Shown here: in pieces, positions 27,056-35,228 of the stretch
Position numbering within the stretch: position 1 is the first letter of the stretch
Layout: each line of letters starts with the position of its first letter
Assembly: GCF_001905545.1 (NCBI RefSeq)
Contig: NZ_LIPD01000002.1
Span: forward strand, 62,001-126,000
DNA from: Streptomyces sp. CB02056
GTDB taxonomy: Bacteria > Actinomycetota > Actinomycetes > Streptomycetales > Streptomycetaceae
Direction: 5' to 3'
Length of the DNA: 64,000 nt
Translations under genes and position numbers: made by a program
Notes under the pieces: generated by a model
What the model saw: only the letters and a program-made list of their open reading frames with translations
The model's database searches: none
What the model was told of the DNA's origin: nothing

Positions 27056-28438
27056 ATGGGGCGGACAAACGCACGGGCACGCTGGCGGATTCTTGCCTCA
27101 GTACTCGTCGCGGCTGGAGTGGTGGTCGGCCCGGTCGCCGGGCCTGCGGCTGCGGATGGCTCGATTCGCGAGAACCAGTGGCACTTGGACTCCATGCACG
27201 CCCCGGAGATGTGGAAGATCTCCAAGGGGGAAAGCATGACCGTCGCCGTGATCGACGGTGGGTTCAAGCTGGACCATCCGGATCTGGTGGGACAACTCCT
27301 CCCTGGTAGGGATTTCAGCGAGAGTCCTGGTGGCGTTGGCTCGTACGGTGATGGTCACGGCACGGCGATGGCCAGTCTCATCGCAGGATCCGGCAAGGCC
27401 AGTGGTGGCACGGGGGCGTACGGCCTGGCCCCTGCTGCCAAGATTCTTCCACTGAAAATCAATAATGGGTCCGTAGGAGCCGTGGTTTCGGCGGATTTTC
27501 TGGGGCAGATCGGGCAGGCTGTCACCTATGCAGTCGAGCAGGGCGCCAAGGTCATCAATATCTCTCAGGGAATCTCTGCCGTCACCGCATCTCCTGTTGA
27601 CGTGGAGAAGCTGAGCAAGACCCTGGTCTGGGCGCGGGCGAAGGGTGTGCTGGTTTTCTCCAGCGTGGGCAACTCCTACCAGTCAGGCAATCTTCTCGAG
27701 TATCCGAGCGGCCTGCCGAACGTGGTCGGGGTGGGCGCGATCGACCGCAATGCCACCGTGACCTCGGAGTCCCAGCAGGGGTCGCAAGTGATTCTGTCTG
27801 CTCCTGGAGTGGACATCGTCGAGGCATGTACCGGAAATACCGGCTATTGTAAGGGCCATGGCACATCAGACTCTTCGGCTTTGGCTTCGGCCTCGGCCGC
27901 ATTGATCTGGTCCGTACACAAGGACTGGACCGCGAATCAGGTCCTACGGGTGCTCATCAATACCGCGGGGAAGCCGAACGACGGTTCCAACCGCAACAAC
28001 ATCATTGGTTATGGCGTTGTCCGGCCGCGTATCGCCTTGACGGATCCGGGGGACCCGGGGCCGGCGGATGTTTCGCCCGTTCCAGGTGACGCGGCGACAC
28101 CGTCAGCGGTTTCGTCGCCTTCGGCGAGTGCTCCTGCTCCTGCACCAGCGGTGCCGAGCCCGACCGATGTGGCCGTTGGCGCGCCGTCGGTGCAGCCGAA
28201 GGCTGAGGCGTCGTCGGGTTCGAGCAGTGTGCTGCCGATTGTGGCGGGTGTGGTGGCCGGGTTGGTGCTGGTGGCTGGTGTGGTGATCGCGGTGGTGCGG
28301 CGCAGGAAGTCGGCCGCGCAGCCCGAGGCGGCCCAGGTGCCGCCGGTGCCGTCGCAGCAGCCGATGGGGGCGGTGCCGCCGGCGCCGTCGTCGTACCAGC
28401 CGCCGGTTCCGCCGGAGGACAACCCGTACGCGAGGTAG
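27056..28438 (+). CDS. Type VII secretion mycosin-type serine protease, copy 1
   Basis: A 460-residue subtilase (S8). It has a Sec signal (residues 10-35), a protease domain with the triad Asp67 (VAVIDGGF), His101 (GDGHGTAMA) and Ser271 (GTSDSSAL), an oxyanion Asn in SVGNS, a Pro/Ala linker, and one C-terminal transmembrane helix (about residues 395-418) with a basic stop. This is the architecture of mycosins (MycP), the membrane-anchored proteases of ESX systems. The Pro usually found after the catalytic Ser block is absent. The ATG at 27056 has GAGGAG 5 nt upstream. It begins 50 nt after a strong hairpin and is followed 21 nt later by copy 2. Confidence 0.85.
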   Translation: MGRTNARARWRILASVLVAAGVVVGPVAGPAAADGSIRENQWHLDSMHAPEMWKISKGESMTVAVIDGGFKLDHPDLVGQLLPGRDFSESPGGVGSYGDGHGTAMASLIAGSGKASGGTGAYGLAPAAKILPLKINNGSVGAVVSADFLGQIGQAVTYAVEQGAKVINISQGISAVTASPVDVEKLSKTLVWARAKGVLVFSSVGNSYQSGNLLEYPSGLPNVVGVGAIDRNATVTSESQQGSQVILSAPGVDIVEACTGNTGYCKGHGTSDSSALASASAALIWSVHKDWTANQVLRVLINTAGKPNDGSNRNNIIGYGVVRPRIALTDPGDPGPADVSPVPGDAATPSAVSSPSASAPAPAPAVPSPTDVAVGAPSVQPKAEASSGSSSVLPIVAGVVAGLVLVAGVVIAVVRRRKSAAQPEAAQVPPVPSQQPMGAVPPAPSSYQPPVPPEDNPYAR

Positions 28439-28457
28439 TTCACGTTGTTGGGGGATC
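28394..28457 (+). repeat. Direct repeat, copy 1, at mycosin junction
   Basis: This 64-nt block (mycosin C-terminal codons, stop and the leader of the next gene) recurs at 29777-29840 with 62 of 64 positions identical, 1383 nt downstream. Confidence 0.85.
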
Positions 28458-28459
28458 TG

Positions 28460-29821
28460 ATGGGGAGCCGCTGGATGCGGGCTCGTTGGCTTGTGGGTTC
28501 TGGGGCTCTGAGTCTGCTCGTGCTGGGGCTCACAGCGGAATCAGCGGTTGCCGAGGACACGATCCGGCAGCAGCAGTGGCATCTGGAGGCCATGCACGCC
28601 CCGGAGATGTGGAAGGCGTCCAAAGGGCAGGGTGTCACGGTCGCCGTGATCGATGGCGGGTTCAGGTTTGACCATCCCGACCTGGAAGGACAGTTCCTGC
28701 CAGGCAAGGACTTCAGTGGGAGCCCCGGTGGTGTGGGGTCCTTCGCGGACGGGCACGGCACGGGTATCTCTAGCCTCATCGCCGGCACCGGCAAGGGGAA
28801 CGTGGGGACCGGTGCGCAGGGTCTGGCTCCCGGAGCCAAGATTCTCCCGTTGAAGATCAATACCGGCAAGGTCGGGTCGCTCGTTTCTACGGATTTCCTT
28901 GGTCAGATCGGGCAGGCCGTCAACTATGCCGTCGATCAGGGTGCCAAGGTCATCAATATTTCGCAGGGGATTGACGCAGTAACGGCCTTCCCGACGGATG
29001 TGGCGAAACTGAACGGGATCATCGCGGCAGCTAGGGACAAGGGGGTCCTGGTATTCGCCAGCGTCGGGAATGAAGCCGAGAAGGGGAACCCGGTCGAGTA
29101 TCCCGGAGCGCTTCCCGGGGTGGTCGGCGTGGGGGCTTCGGATCGAAATGGCACTGTTACGGCAGAGTCCGAACGAGGCCCGCAAGTGGTGTTTGTCGCA
29201 CCGGGTATGGATATGATCGCGGCTTGCACCTCGCCCACGGGTTATTGCAAGAGCCACGGGACCTCTGACTCGACCGCGATGGTGTCGGCCTCGGCGGCAT
29301 TGGTGTGGGCGGCGCATCCGGACTGGACGGGGAACCAGGTCCTGCGGGTGCTCATCAATACCGCAGGGAAGGCGAATGACGGGTCCGGTCGCAATGACCT
29401 CATCGGTTTCGGTGCGGTGCGGCCGCGTATTGCGTTGACGGCACCAGGAGATCCTGGTCCCGCGAACGTGTCACCGCTCCCGGTTGGCACGCCTGCCCCG
29501 TCGGGGGCCCCGTCGCCTTCGGCGAGCGCACCTGCTGCCGGGTCTGCGGTGCCGGTCCCGGTGGAGACTCCGACCGATGTGGCCGCCGGTGCGCCGTCGG
29601 CGCAGCCGAAGGCTGAGGCGTCGTCGGGTTCGGGCAGTGTGTTGCCGGTTGTGGCGGGTGTGGTGGCCGGGTTGGTGCTGGTGGCCGGCGTGGTGTTCGC
29701 GGTGGTGCGGCGTAGGAAGTCGGTCGCGCAGCCCGAGGCGGCCCAGGTGCAACCGGTGCCGCTGCCGCACCTGCCGTACCAGCCGCCGGTTCCGCCAGAG
29801 GACAATCCGTACGCGAGGTAG
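28460..29821 (+). CDS. Type VII secretion mycosin-type serine protease, copy 2
   Basis: A 453-residue paralogue of the preceding protein. It keeps the signal sequence and the triad Asp65 (VAVIDGGF), His99 (DGHGTGIS) and Ser269 (GTSDSTAM), the Pro/Ala linker and a C-terminal transmembrane helix, and ends in the same EDNPYAR tail. The last 60 residues are nearly identical to copy 1, whereas the middle has diverged, which suggests recent duplication with gene conversion at the 3' end. ATG 28460 has GGGGGA 5 nt upstream. Several third positions are A/T, unlike neighbouring genes outside the block. Active as a protease on present evidence. Confidence 0.85.
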   Translation: MGSRWMRARWLVGSGALSLLVLGLTAESAVAEDTIRQQQWHLEAMHAPEMWKASKGQGVTVAVIDGGFRFDHPDLEGQFLPGKDFSGSPGGVGSFADGHGTGISSLIAGTGKGNVGTGAQGLAPGAKILPLKINTGKVGSLVSTDFLGQIGQAVNYAVDQGAKVINISQGIDAVTAFPTDVAKLNGIIAAARDKGVLVFASVGNEAEKGNPVEYPGALPGVVGVGASDRNGTVTAESERGPQVVFVAPGMDMIAACTSPTGYCKSHGTSDSTAMVSASAALVWAAHPDWTGNQVLRVLINTAGKANDGSGRNDLIGFGAVRPRIALTAPGDPGPANVSPLPVGTPAPSGAPSPSASAPAAGSAVPVPVETPTDVAAGAPSAQPKAEASSGSGSVLPVVAGVVAGLVLVAGVVFAVVRRRKSVAQPEAAQVQPVPLPHLPYQPPVPPEDNPYAR

Positions 29822-29840
29822 TTCACGTTGTTGGGGGATC
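29777..29840 (+). repeat. Direct repeat, copy 2, at mycosin junction
   Basis: 62 of 64 positions match 28394-28457. The copy carries the end of mycosin 2 and the ribosome-binding region of mycosin 3. Confidence 0.85.
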
Positions 29841-29845
29841 GTGGG

Positions 29846-31171
29846 ATGTGGGGTCGTCGGCTTGTGGCCCTGGGGGTTGTGAGCCTGTGCGTGGTGGGGG
29901 CCGCGGTGACGCCGGCTGTCGCAGATAGCTCGATTCGTGCTGATCAGTGGCACCTGGACGCGATGCACGCTCCGGAGATGTGGAAGGCCTCCCAAGGGGC
30001 GAACATCACAGTTGCGGTGATCGACGGCGGCTTCAAGTTGGATCACCCGGATTTGGCAGGGCAGTTCCTGCCGGGGCAGGATTTCAGTGGGAGTGCAGGC
30101 GGGGTCGGTTCTTATGGTGATCCCCATGGCACGCTGATGGCAGGTCTCATTGCGGGGACAGGAAAGGCCAACGGGGGCAAAGGCGCGTACGGCTTGGCGC
30201 CAGGAGCCAAGATCCTTCCCCTGAAGATCAATAACGGCTCGGTGGGGAGTCTTGTCTCGGCTGATTTTCTGGACCAGGTCGGGAAGGCCGTCGACTTTGC
30301 TGCCAGCCAGGGGGCCAAGATCATCAGCATTTCCCAAGGGATGAACTCGGTCACCGCCACTGAGGAGAATGTGGCCAAGCTGAATCGCATTCTTGCGTCT
30401 GCGAGGGCGAAGGGATCACTGGTCTTCGCGGCTGCAGGGAATGAGGCGCAGTCGGGGAATCCGGTCGACTATCCCGGGGCTCTTCCGAACGTCGTCGGCA
30501 TCGGTGCGATCGACCGCAACGGAACCGTCACGTCGGAATCCTCCTACGGGCCGCAGGTGGCTCTTGTCGCCGCGGGGATGGACACGATCGGGGCCTGTAC
30601 GACGCCGTCCGGGTACTGCAAGGGCCACGGCTCATCGGATGCGACCGCGCTGGCTTCCGCTTCGGCGGCGTTGATCTGGTCGGTGCATCCGGACTGGTCT
30701 CCCAACCAGGTCCTGCGGGTCCTCATCAATACGGCGAGCAGGCCGAACGGGGGAACGGTTCGTACGGACGATGCCGGCTGGGGTGCGGTGCGGCCGCGTA
30801 TCGCGTTGACGGATCCGGGGGATCCCGGCCCCGCCGACGTGTCGCCGCTTCCGGCTGATGCGGTTCCGCTGCCGTCGGCGAGTGGGTCTGCTGCTGCCTC
30901 GGCGGTGCCGGTTCCCGTTGAGAGCCCGGCTGGTGTGCCGTCGGCGCGGCCGAAGGCTGAGGTGGCGTCGGGTTCGGGCAGTGGTGCGTTGCCGGTCGTC
31001 GCGGGGGTGGTGGCCGGGTTGGTGTTGGTGGCGGGGGTGGTGTTCGCGGTGGTGTGGCGGCGGAAGTCGGCTGTGCGGCCTCGGGTGGCTCAGGTGTCGC
31101 TGGTGCCGCCGCCGGACCTGCCGGCGTACCGGCCGCAGGTGCCGCCGGAGGACAACCCGTACGCGAGGTAG
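29846..31171 (+). CDS. Type VII secretion mycosin-type serine protease, copy 3
   Basis: A 441-residue third mycosin paralogue with signal peptide, protease domain and C-terminal helix. The catalytic residues are Asp60 (VAVIDGGF), His94 and Ser264, but the flanking motifs differ from copies 1 and 2: DPHGT in place of DGHGT and GSSDATAL in place of GTSDS. The hydrophobic C-terminal helix and the EDNPYAR end match the other copies. ATG 29846 has GGGGGA 7 nt upstream, in the duplicated leader. No other ESX gene (EccB, EccC, EccD, EccE) is present in this window. Confidence 0.85.
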   Translation: MWGRRLVALGVVSLCVVGAAVTPAVADSSIRADQWHLDAMHAPEMWKASQGANITVAVIDGGFKLDHPDLAGQFLPGQDFSGSAGGVGSYGDPHGTLMAGLIAGTGKANGGKGAYGLAPGAKILPLKINNGSVGSLVSADFLDQVGKAVDFAASQGAKIISISQGMNSVTATEENVAKLNRILASARAKGSLVFAAAGNEAQSGNPVDYPGALPNVVGIGAIDRNGTVTSESSYGPQVALVAAGMDTIGACTTPSGYCKGHGSSDATALASASAALIWSVHPDWSPNQVLRVLINTASRPNGGTVRTDDAGWGAVRPRIALTDPGDPGPADVSPLPADAVPLPSASGSAAASAVPVPVESPAGVPSARPKAEVASGSGSGALPVVAGVVAGLVLVAGVVFAVVWRRKSAVRPRVAQVSLVPPPDLPAYRPQVPPEDNPYAR

Positions 31172-31221
31172 CCGGGTTGCCGCGTTGCCGGGCAGCGGCG
31201 CAGGCGGGTCGGCAGAGGTGT

Positions 31222-31250
31222 GAGGGCGTCAGGTGCATCCTGGCGCCCTC
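31222..31250 (+). terminator. Hairpin after the mycosin triplet
   Basis: A 29-nt interrupted palindrome: GAGGGCG (31222-31228) pairs with CGCCCTC (31244-31250), with an inner CAGG/CCTG stem around a short loop. It lies 50 nt after the last mycosin and before the MFS gene. Confidence 0.6.
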
Positions 31251-31342
31251 GCGCACGTCGGGGGCGTGGGGCGGTGGGTGTGCGCCGGGGTCACTCGGGT
31301 GGAGGCTGGTGGGGGCGGGGTGGGGGTGGCGAGGGTGGTGGT

Positions 31343-32737
31343 ATGGATGCGGAGGGTGCTTGGCGGGTCGGGCAGGTGCGGCGGGCGGCGGCTGCGGCGC
31401 TGATCGGGACGGCGATCGAGTTCTACGACTTCTTCATTTACGGGACGGCGGCCGCGTTGGTGTTCGGGCCGGTGTTCTTTCCCGGGTTGGGCACGGTGGG
31501 GGCGCTGTTGGCGGCGTTCTCGGTGTACGCGGTGGCGTTCCTGGCCCGGCCGGTGGGGGCGGTGGTGTTCGGGCACTTCGGGGACCGGGTGGGGCGGAAG
31601 GCGACGCTGGTGGTGTCGCTGCTGCTGATGGGGTTGGCGACGGCGGCGGTGGGGCTGTTGCCGGGGTTCGGGGCGTGGGGGTGGTGGGCGCCGGCGGTGC
31701 TGGTGGTGCTGCGGGTGTGCCAGGGCGTCGGGTTGGGCGGGGAGTGGGGCGGGGCGGCGCTGCTGATCGCGGAGAACGCGCCGGCCGGGCGGCGGGGGCG
31801 GTACGGGGGGTTCCTGCAGCTGGGGCCGACGATCGGGTTCGTGCTGGCGAACGGGGTGTTCCTGGCGCTGCAACTCGGCCTGGACGAGGGGGCGTTCCGC
31901 GCGTGGGGTTGGCGGGTGCCGTTCCTGGCCTCGTTCGTCCTGGTCGCGGTGGGGCTGTTCGTGCGGCTGCGGGTCGAGGAGTCGCCGCTGTTCCGGACGG
32001 AGGGGCGGCGGGAGCGGCTGCCGGTGCTGGAGGTGCTGCGGGGGCACTGGCGTCCGGTGCTGGCGGGCGGCGGGGCGATCACCGTGGGGTACGCGTTGTT
32101 CTACCTGACCACGACGTACGCGCTGGCGTACGCGACGACCGGGCTCGGGGTGGCGAGCACGGTGGTGCTGTCGATGCTGCTGGTCGGGGCGGTGGGCATG
32201 GCCGCGACGGTGTGGTTGAGCGCCTCGCGCAGTGACCGCTGGGGGCGGCGGCGGACCTTGCGGTGGGCGACGGCTCTGGCCGCGGTCTGGTCGCCGGTGC
32301 TGTTCCCGCTGTTGGAGACGGTGAGCCGGCCGCTGATGTTCGTCGGGCTGGCGGGGGCGATGGTGGTGCTGGGCTGCATGTTCGGGCCGTTGGCGGCGTT
32401 CCTGCCGGAGCTGTTCCCGACCCGGGTGCGCTACACGGGCGCGGCGCTGACGTACAACCTGGGCGGTGTGGTCGGCGGTGCGACGACGCCGCTGGTGGCC
32501 ACCCGGCTGACCGGGGCGTACGGGACGGCGCAGCCGGTGGGCTGGTACCTGGCGGTGCTGGGTGTGCTGGCCCTGGGGTGCCTGCGGATGCTGCCGGAGA
32601 ACACCGGTGCGGAGCTCGGTTCGCTGGACGGTGTGACGGGCGGTGCGGCGGACGGTGCCGAACTCGGTGCGGCGGACGGCCCGGTGGACGGCGGAGGCCG
32701 CCGGGCGCCCCGGTTGGGGACGGATCCGGCGGCCTGA
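31343..32737 (+). CDS. MHS-type major facilitator transporter
   Basis: A 464-residue MFS protein with 12 hydrophobic helices. The start of helix 1 reads GTAIEFYDFFIYGTAA, the hallmark of the metabolite:proton symporter (MHS) subfamily (ProP, ShiA, KgtP type). Motif A appears as GHFGDRVGRKATL after helix 2. The substrate is likely a small carboxylate or osmolyte and is not determinable. The ATG at 31343 follows GAGGGTGGTG; the C-terminal 40 residues are Gly/Ala/Asp-rich low complexity. It converges with the flavodoxin-fold gene. Confidence 0.85.
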   Translation: MDAEGAWRVGQVRRAAAAALIGTAIEFYDFFIYGTAAALVFGPVFFPGLGTVGALLAAFSVYAVAFLARPVGAVVFGHFGDRVGRKATLVVSLLLMGLATAAVGLLPGFGAWGWWAPAVLVVLRVCQGVGLGGEWGGAALLIAENAPAGRRGRYGGFLQLGPTIGFVLANGVFLALQLGLDEGAFRAWGWRVPFLASFVLVAVGLFVRLRVEESPLFRTEGRRERLPVLEVLRGHWRPVLAGGGAITVGYALFYLTTTYALAYATTGLGVASTVVLSMLLVGAVGMAATVWLSASRSDRWGRRRTLRWATALAAVWSPVLFPLLETVSRPLMFVGLAGAMVVLGCMFGPLAAFLPELFPTRVRYTGAALTYNLGGVVGGATTPLVATRLTGAYGTAQPVGWYLAVLGVLALGCLRMLPENTGAELGSLDGVTGGAADGAELGAADGPVDGGGRRAPRLGTDPAA

Positions 32738-32749
32738 CGAGGGGTGGGC

Positions 32750-33346
32750 TCAGCCGGCCAGGGCGGCGCGGCCGGCCAGCACGACGGCGGTGTGCCGGGC
32801 GACGCGGTCGCCGAGGTGCTCGGCGGTGGCGATGTCGGACTTGTGGACGGCCTCCGGGCCGGCGTCGGCCGGGGAGGACGCGGCGGCGCCGTTGGAGAAG
32901 CCGAGCCGGTTGAGGTCGTCCTCGGAGGCGGTGGTGGCGTTCCAGCCGGGCTTGAGACCGAGGTTGACCCAGCTCATGCCGTGCTGGGCGGCGAGGGTCT
33001 GGAAGAAGAAGAGGGTGCCCGCCTTGTCGCCGCTCTTGGAGGCGGAGTTGGTGAAGCCGGCCGCGACCTTGTCCTTCCAGGAGTCGGAGAACCAGCGCTT
33101 GCTGGTGGCCTCGGCGAAGACGTGGAAGGCACCGGAGGCGGTGCCCATGTAGGTGGGGGAGCCGAAGACGATCGCGTCGGCGGCGTCCAGCTGGGCCCAC
33201 TGCTCCTCGGTGATGGTGTCGACGGCGATCGTGACGACCTCGGCACCCGCGGCGGCGGCGCCACGGGCGACGGCCTCGGCGATCACGGCGGTGTGGCCGT
33301 AGCCGGAGTGGTAGGCGAGGGCGACGGTCGGACGGACGGCGGTCAT
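32750..33346 (-). CDS. Flavodoxin-fold NAD(P)H:quinone/FMN reductase (WrbA-like)
   Basis: A 198-residue flavoprotein. The FMN phosphate loop YHSGYGHTAVIAE is at the N-terminus, and the isoalloxazine-binding loop GSPTYMGTASGAFH follows near residue 62. The fold is WrbA/flavodoxin_2, and such enzymes reduce quinones by two electrons. The ATG at 33346 follows GGAG by 7 nt. It is divergent from an HxlR regulator, and HxlR proteins often control such oxidoreductases in response to quinones or aldehydes, so a thiol/quinone stress role is likely. Confidence 0.87.
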   Translation of the reverse strand: MTAVRPTVALAYHSGYGHTAVIAEAVARGAAAAGAEVVTIAVDTITEEQWAQLDAADAIVFGSPTYMGTASGAFHVFAEATSKRWFSDSWKDKVAAGFTNSASKSGDKAGTLFFFQTLAAQHGMSWVNLGLKPGWNATTASEDDLNRLGFSNGAAASSPADAGPEAVHKSDIATAEHLGDRVARHTAVVLAGRAALAG

Positions 33347-33451
33347 GCGGCGCTCCAGGGGACGGGTGCGGGCCGGCGCGGTGGCCGGCGGGCAGGCGTG
33401 GGGACGGGACGGGGCGGGCGCACCGCGGTGGCGGCGGGCCCCGGCTCCGCT

Positions 33452-33504
33452 GGTCTCCAATATAGACCAGGTCTCCATTGGTTACCAAGGGTGGATTGGA
33501 GACC
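33452..33504. promoter_or_regulatory. Triple repeat operator between reductase and HxlR genes
   Basis: GGTCTCCAAT (33452-33461) and its exact inverse ATTGGAGACC (33495-33504) flank a third near-copy, GGTCTCCATT (33470-33479). AGACCAGGTCT at 33464-33474 is itself an interrupted palindrome. The layout in the divergent promoter fits binding sites of the adjacent HxlR protein. Confidence 0.6.
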
Positions 33505-33511
33505 GCAGGGC

Positions 33512-33517
33512 TACCCT
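33512..33517 (+). promoter_or_regulatory. -10 box of leaderless HxlR regulator mRNA
   Basis: TACCCT ends 6 nt before the ATG at 33524 and no Shine-Dalgarno lies in between. Confidence 0.4.
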
Positions 33518-33523
33518 GGACGC

Positions 33524-34030
33524 ATGACGACGGAGCAAGCGGCCCGGGCCGGGACCGGACAACCCGCGGAGCAGGACGCGAAGGAAGTGCGGACCGCGCA
33601 GGAAGCACGGGACGCGAAGGAAGCGCGGGACGCACGGGGGGAGCCGGATGAGTCGGACGAGCTGGAGTACGACGTGTTCGCCCAGCTCTGTCCCAGCCGC
33701 GCGGTCTTCGCCGAGCTGGCCGACAAGTGGTCGATGCTGATCCTGATGAGCCTCCTCGGCTGCGGGCCGCAGCGCTTCTCCGAACTCCAGCGCGGGGTCG
33801 GCGGGGTCAGCCGCAAGATGCTCACCCAGTCGCTGCGCAACCTGGAGCGCAGCGGGCTGGTGCTCCGTACGGTCTTCCCGGAGACGCCGCCGCGGGTGGT
33901 CTACGACCTGCTGCCGCTCGGTCGCGAACTGGCCGAGCTGCTCACGCCGGTCGGCCGGTGGACGGAGCACCGCGCCAGGCGGATGATGGCGGCCCGCGAG
34001 GAGTTCGACGCGGTGCACGGCGAGGACTGA
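33524..34030 (+). CDS. HxlR family transcriptional regulator
   Basis: A 168-residue winged-helix protein. Residues 1-45 are a charged, disordered extension. The HxlR domain starts at the conserved Cys in QLCPSRAVFAELADKWSM (Cys near residue 56), followed by the recognition region FSELQRGVGGVSRKMLTQSLRNLE. The Cys can be a redox or quinone sensor in this family. It is divergent from the WrbA-like reductase and the shared promoter region carries three copies of a 10-bp motif, so it most likely represses that gene and itself. Confidence 0.87.
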   Translation: MTTEQAARAGTGQPAEQDAKEVRTAQEARDAKEARDARGEPDESDELEYDVFAQLCPSRAVFAELADKWSMLILMSLLGCGPQRFSELQRGVGGVSRKMLTQSLRNLERSGLVLRTVFPETPPRVVYDLLPLGRELAELLTPVGRWTEHRARRMMAAREEFDAVHGED

Positions 34031-34173
34031 GCCGGCGCGTGGCGACGACCGGGCGGGCCGGCGCGGCGAGGTCCGGGCCGACCGGCGGCGGGGGCCGGAG
34101 GCCGATTTCCCTTCCGGGCCCGGAGCCGTGTAATGTCTTCCTTGTTCGACCGGCCCGGTGAAAAGCCCGGCAA

Positions 34174-34249
34174 GCCCCTATAGCTCAGTCGGTAGAGCGT
34201 CTCCATGGTAAGGAGAAGGTCTGCGGTTCGATTCCGCATGGGGGCTCCA
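34174..34249 (+). tRNA. tRNA-Thr(GGT)
   Basis: A 76-nt cloverleaf with a 7-bp acceptor stem (GCCCCTA with TGGGGGC, one GU pair), anticodon loop ATGGTAA with anticodon GGT, T-loop TTCGATT and an encoded CCA end at 34247-34249. It reads ACC and ACU codons. Confidence 0.93.
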
Positions 34250-34251
34250 CT

Positions 34252-34283
34252 GAAAGACCCTCGCCTCACGGCGGGGGTCTTTC
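34252..34283 (+). terminator. Terminator after tRNA-Thr
   Basis: A hairpin with a stem GAAAGACCC...GGGTCTTTC plus inner GCC/GGC, starting 3 nt after the encoded CCA and ending in TTT. Confidence 0.7.
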
Positions 34284-34418
34284 GCGTTTCCCGACCGGTT
34301 CCGCGGCCCGACACGCCACGGCCTAGCGGGTCGGGTACGGAATGCGCTGTGATGGTGCGTCATCGGCCGCCCGCCCGAGGGGTGCGGGCGCGAGCCGAAC
34401 CCCGACCGGGAGGGTGTC

Positions 34419-35087
34419 ATGGGTGTTCGACTCGTCGTGGTGGACGACCACCGACTGCTGGCCGAAGCGCTGGCCACCGCACTTCAGCTGCGCGGCCACC
34501 GGGTGCTGGCGGTCGGCTCCCCGGCCGGTGTCGCCGCCGACCTGGTGGTCGGGCGGCGGCCCGAGGTGTGCCTGCTGGGGGTGGCCGCGCCGGGGGAGTC
34601 GGGTGCCTTCGACGGGCTGCGCCGGATCCGTCGGGAACGCCCTGAGGTGGCCGTGATCGTGCTCGGTCCGGTGGGCGAACTGCGCGGAGTGGCAGGGGCG
34701 TTCGCGGCCGGCGCGGCCGGGTACGTGCCCAGCGACGAGCGGATCGAGGTGGTCGAGCGGGCCATCGGGCGGGCGCGCGCGGGCGAGGCCGCGGTCGCGG
34801 TGGACATCCTGCGCGGCGCCTTCGACCAACTGTTGCGCCCGGCGGCCGAACCGGACGACGAGGCCGTCCGGCTGCTGCGGCTGCTGACCCGCCGTGAGGT
34901 GCAGGTGCTGGCCCGGATCGCGGACGGCGAGGACACCGCGGCGATCGCCGCCGGGATGCGGATCGCCGCCAGCACCGCCCGGACGCACGTCCAGCGGGTG
35001 CTGATGAAGCTCGGCGCGCGGACCCGGCTGGAGGCGGCCGCGGTGGCGGCGCGCACCGGTCTGCTGGAGCGGATGGCCGGCGGCTGA
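34419..35087 (+). CDS. LuxR-type regulator with receiver-like domain lacking the phospho-acceptor Asp
   Basis: A 222-residue protein with a receiver-like domain (about residues 1-118) and a LuxR-type HTH (residues about 155-215, LLTRREVQVLARIADGED...STARTHVQRVLMKLGA). The acidic pair DD near residues 9-10 is kept, but the acceptor position after the third strand is Gly54 (CLLGVAAPG) rather than Asp, so classical phosphorylation is impossible. No histidine kinase is adjacent. It is therefore likely controlled by a ligand, a partner or its own level. GGAGGG is 5 nt before the ATG. It lies upstream of galE, where homologous regulators occur in other actinomycetes. Confidence 0.85.
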   Translation: MGVRLVVVDDHRLLAEALATALQLRGHRVLAVGSPAGVAADLVVGRRPEVCLLGVAAPGESGAFDGLRRIRRERPEVAVIVLGPVGELRGVAGAFAAGAAGYVPSDERIEVVERAIGRARAGEAAVAVDILRGAFDQLLRPAAEPDDEAVRLLRLLTRREVQVLARIADGEDTAAIAAGMRIAASTARTHVQRVLMKLGARTRLEAAAVAARTGLLERMAGG

Positions 35088-35228
35088 GGAGTTGGTGAGA
35101 AGGCTGGAAGCAGTCGTCCGGGTGGCGCGGAGCACCCCGGTGGGATTGGGAGAATGACCCCAGTCGTACGGATTCCGTCGACGGCTTCCGTCCGACCGGG
35201 CGGACCGTCGTTCGCTGGAGGTCGCAAC

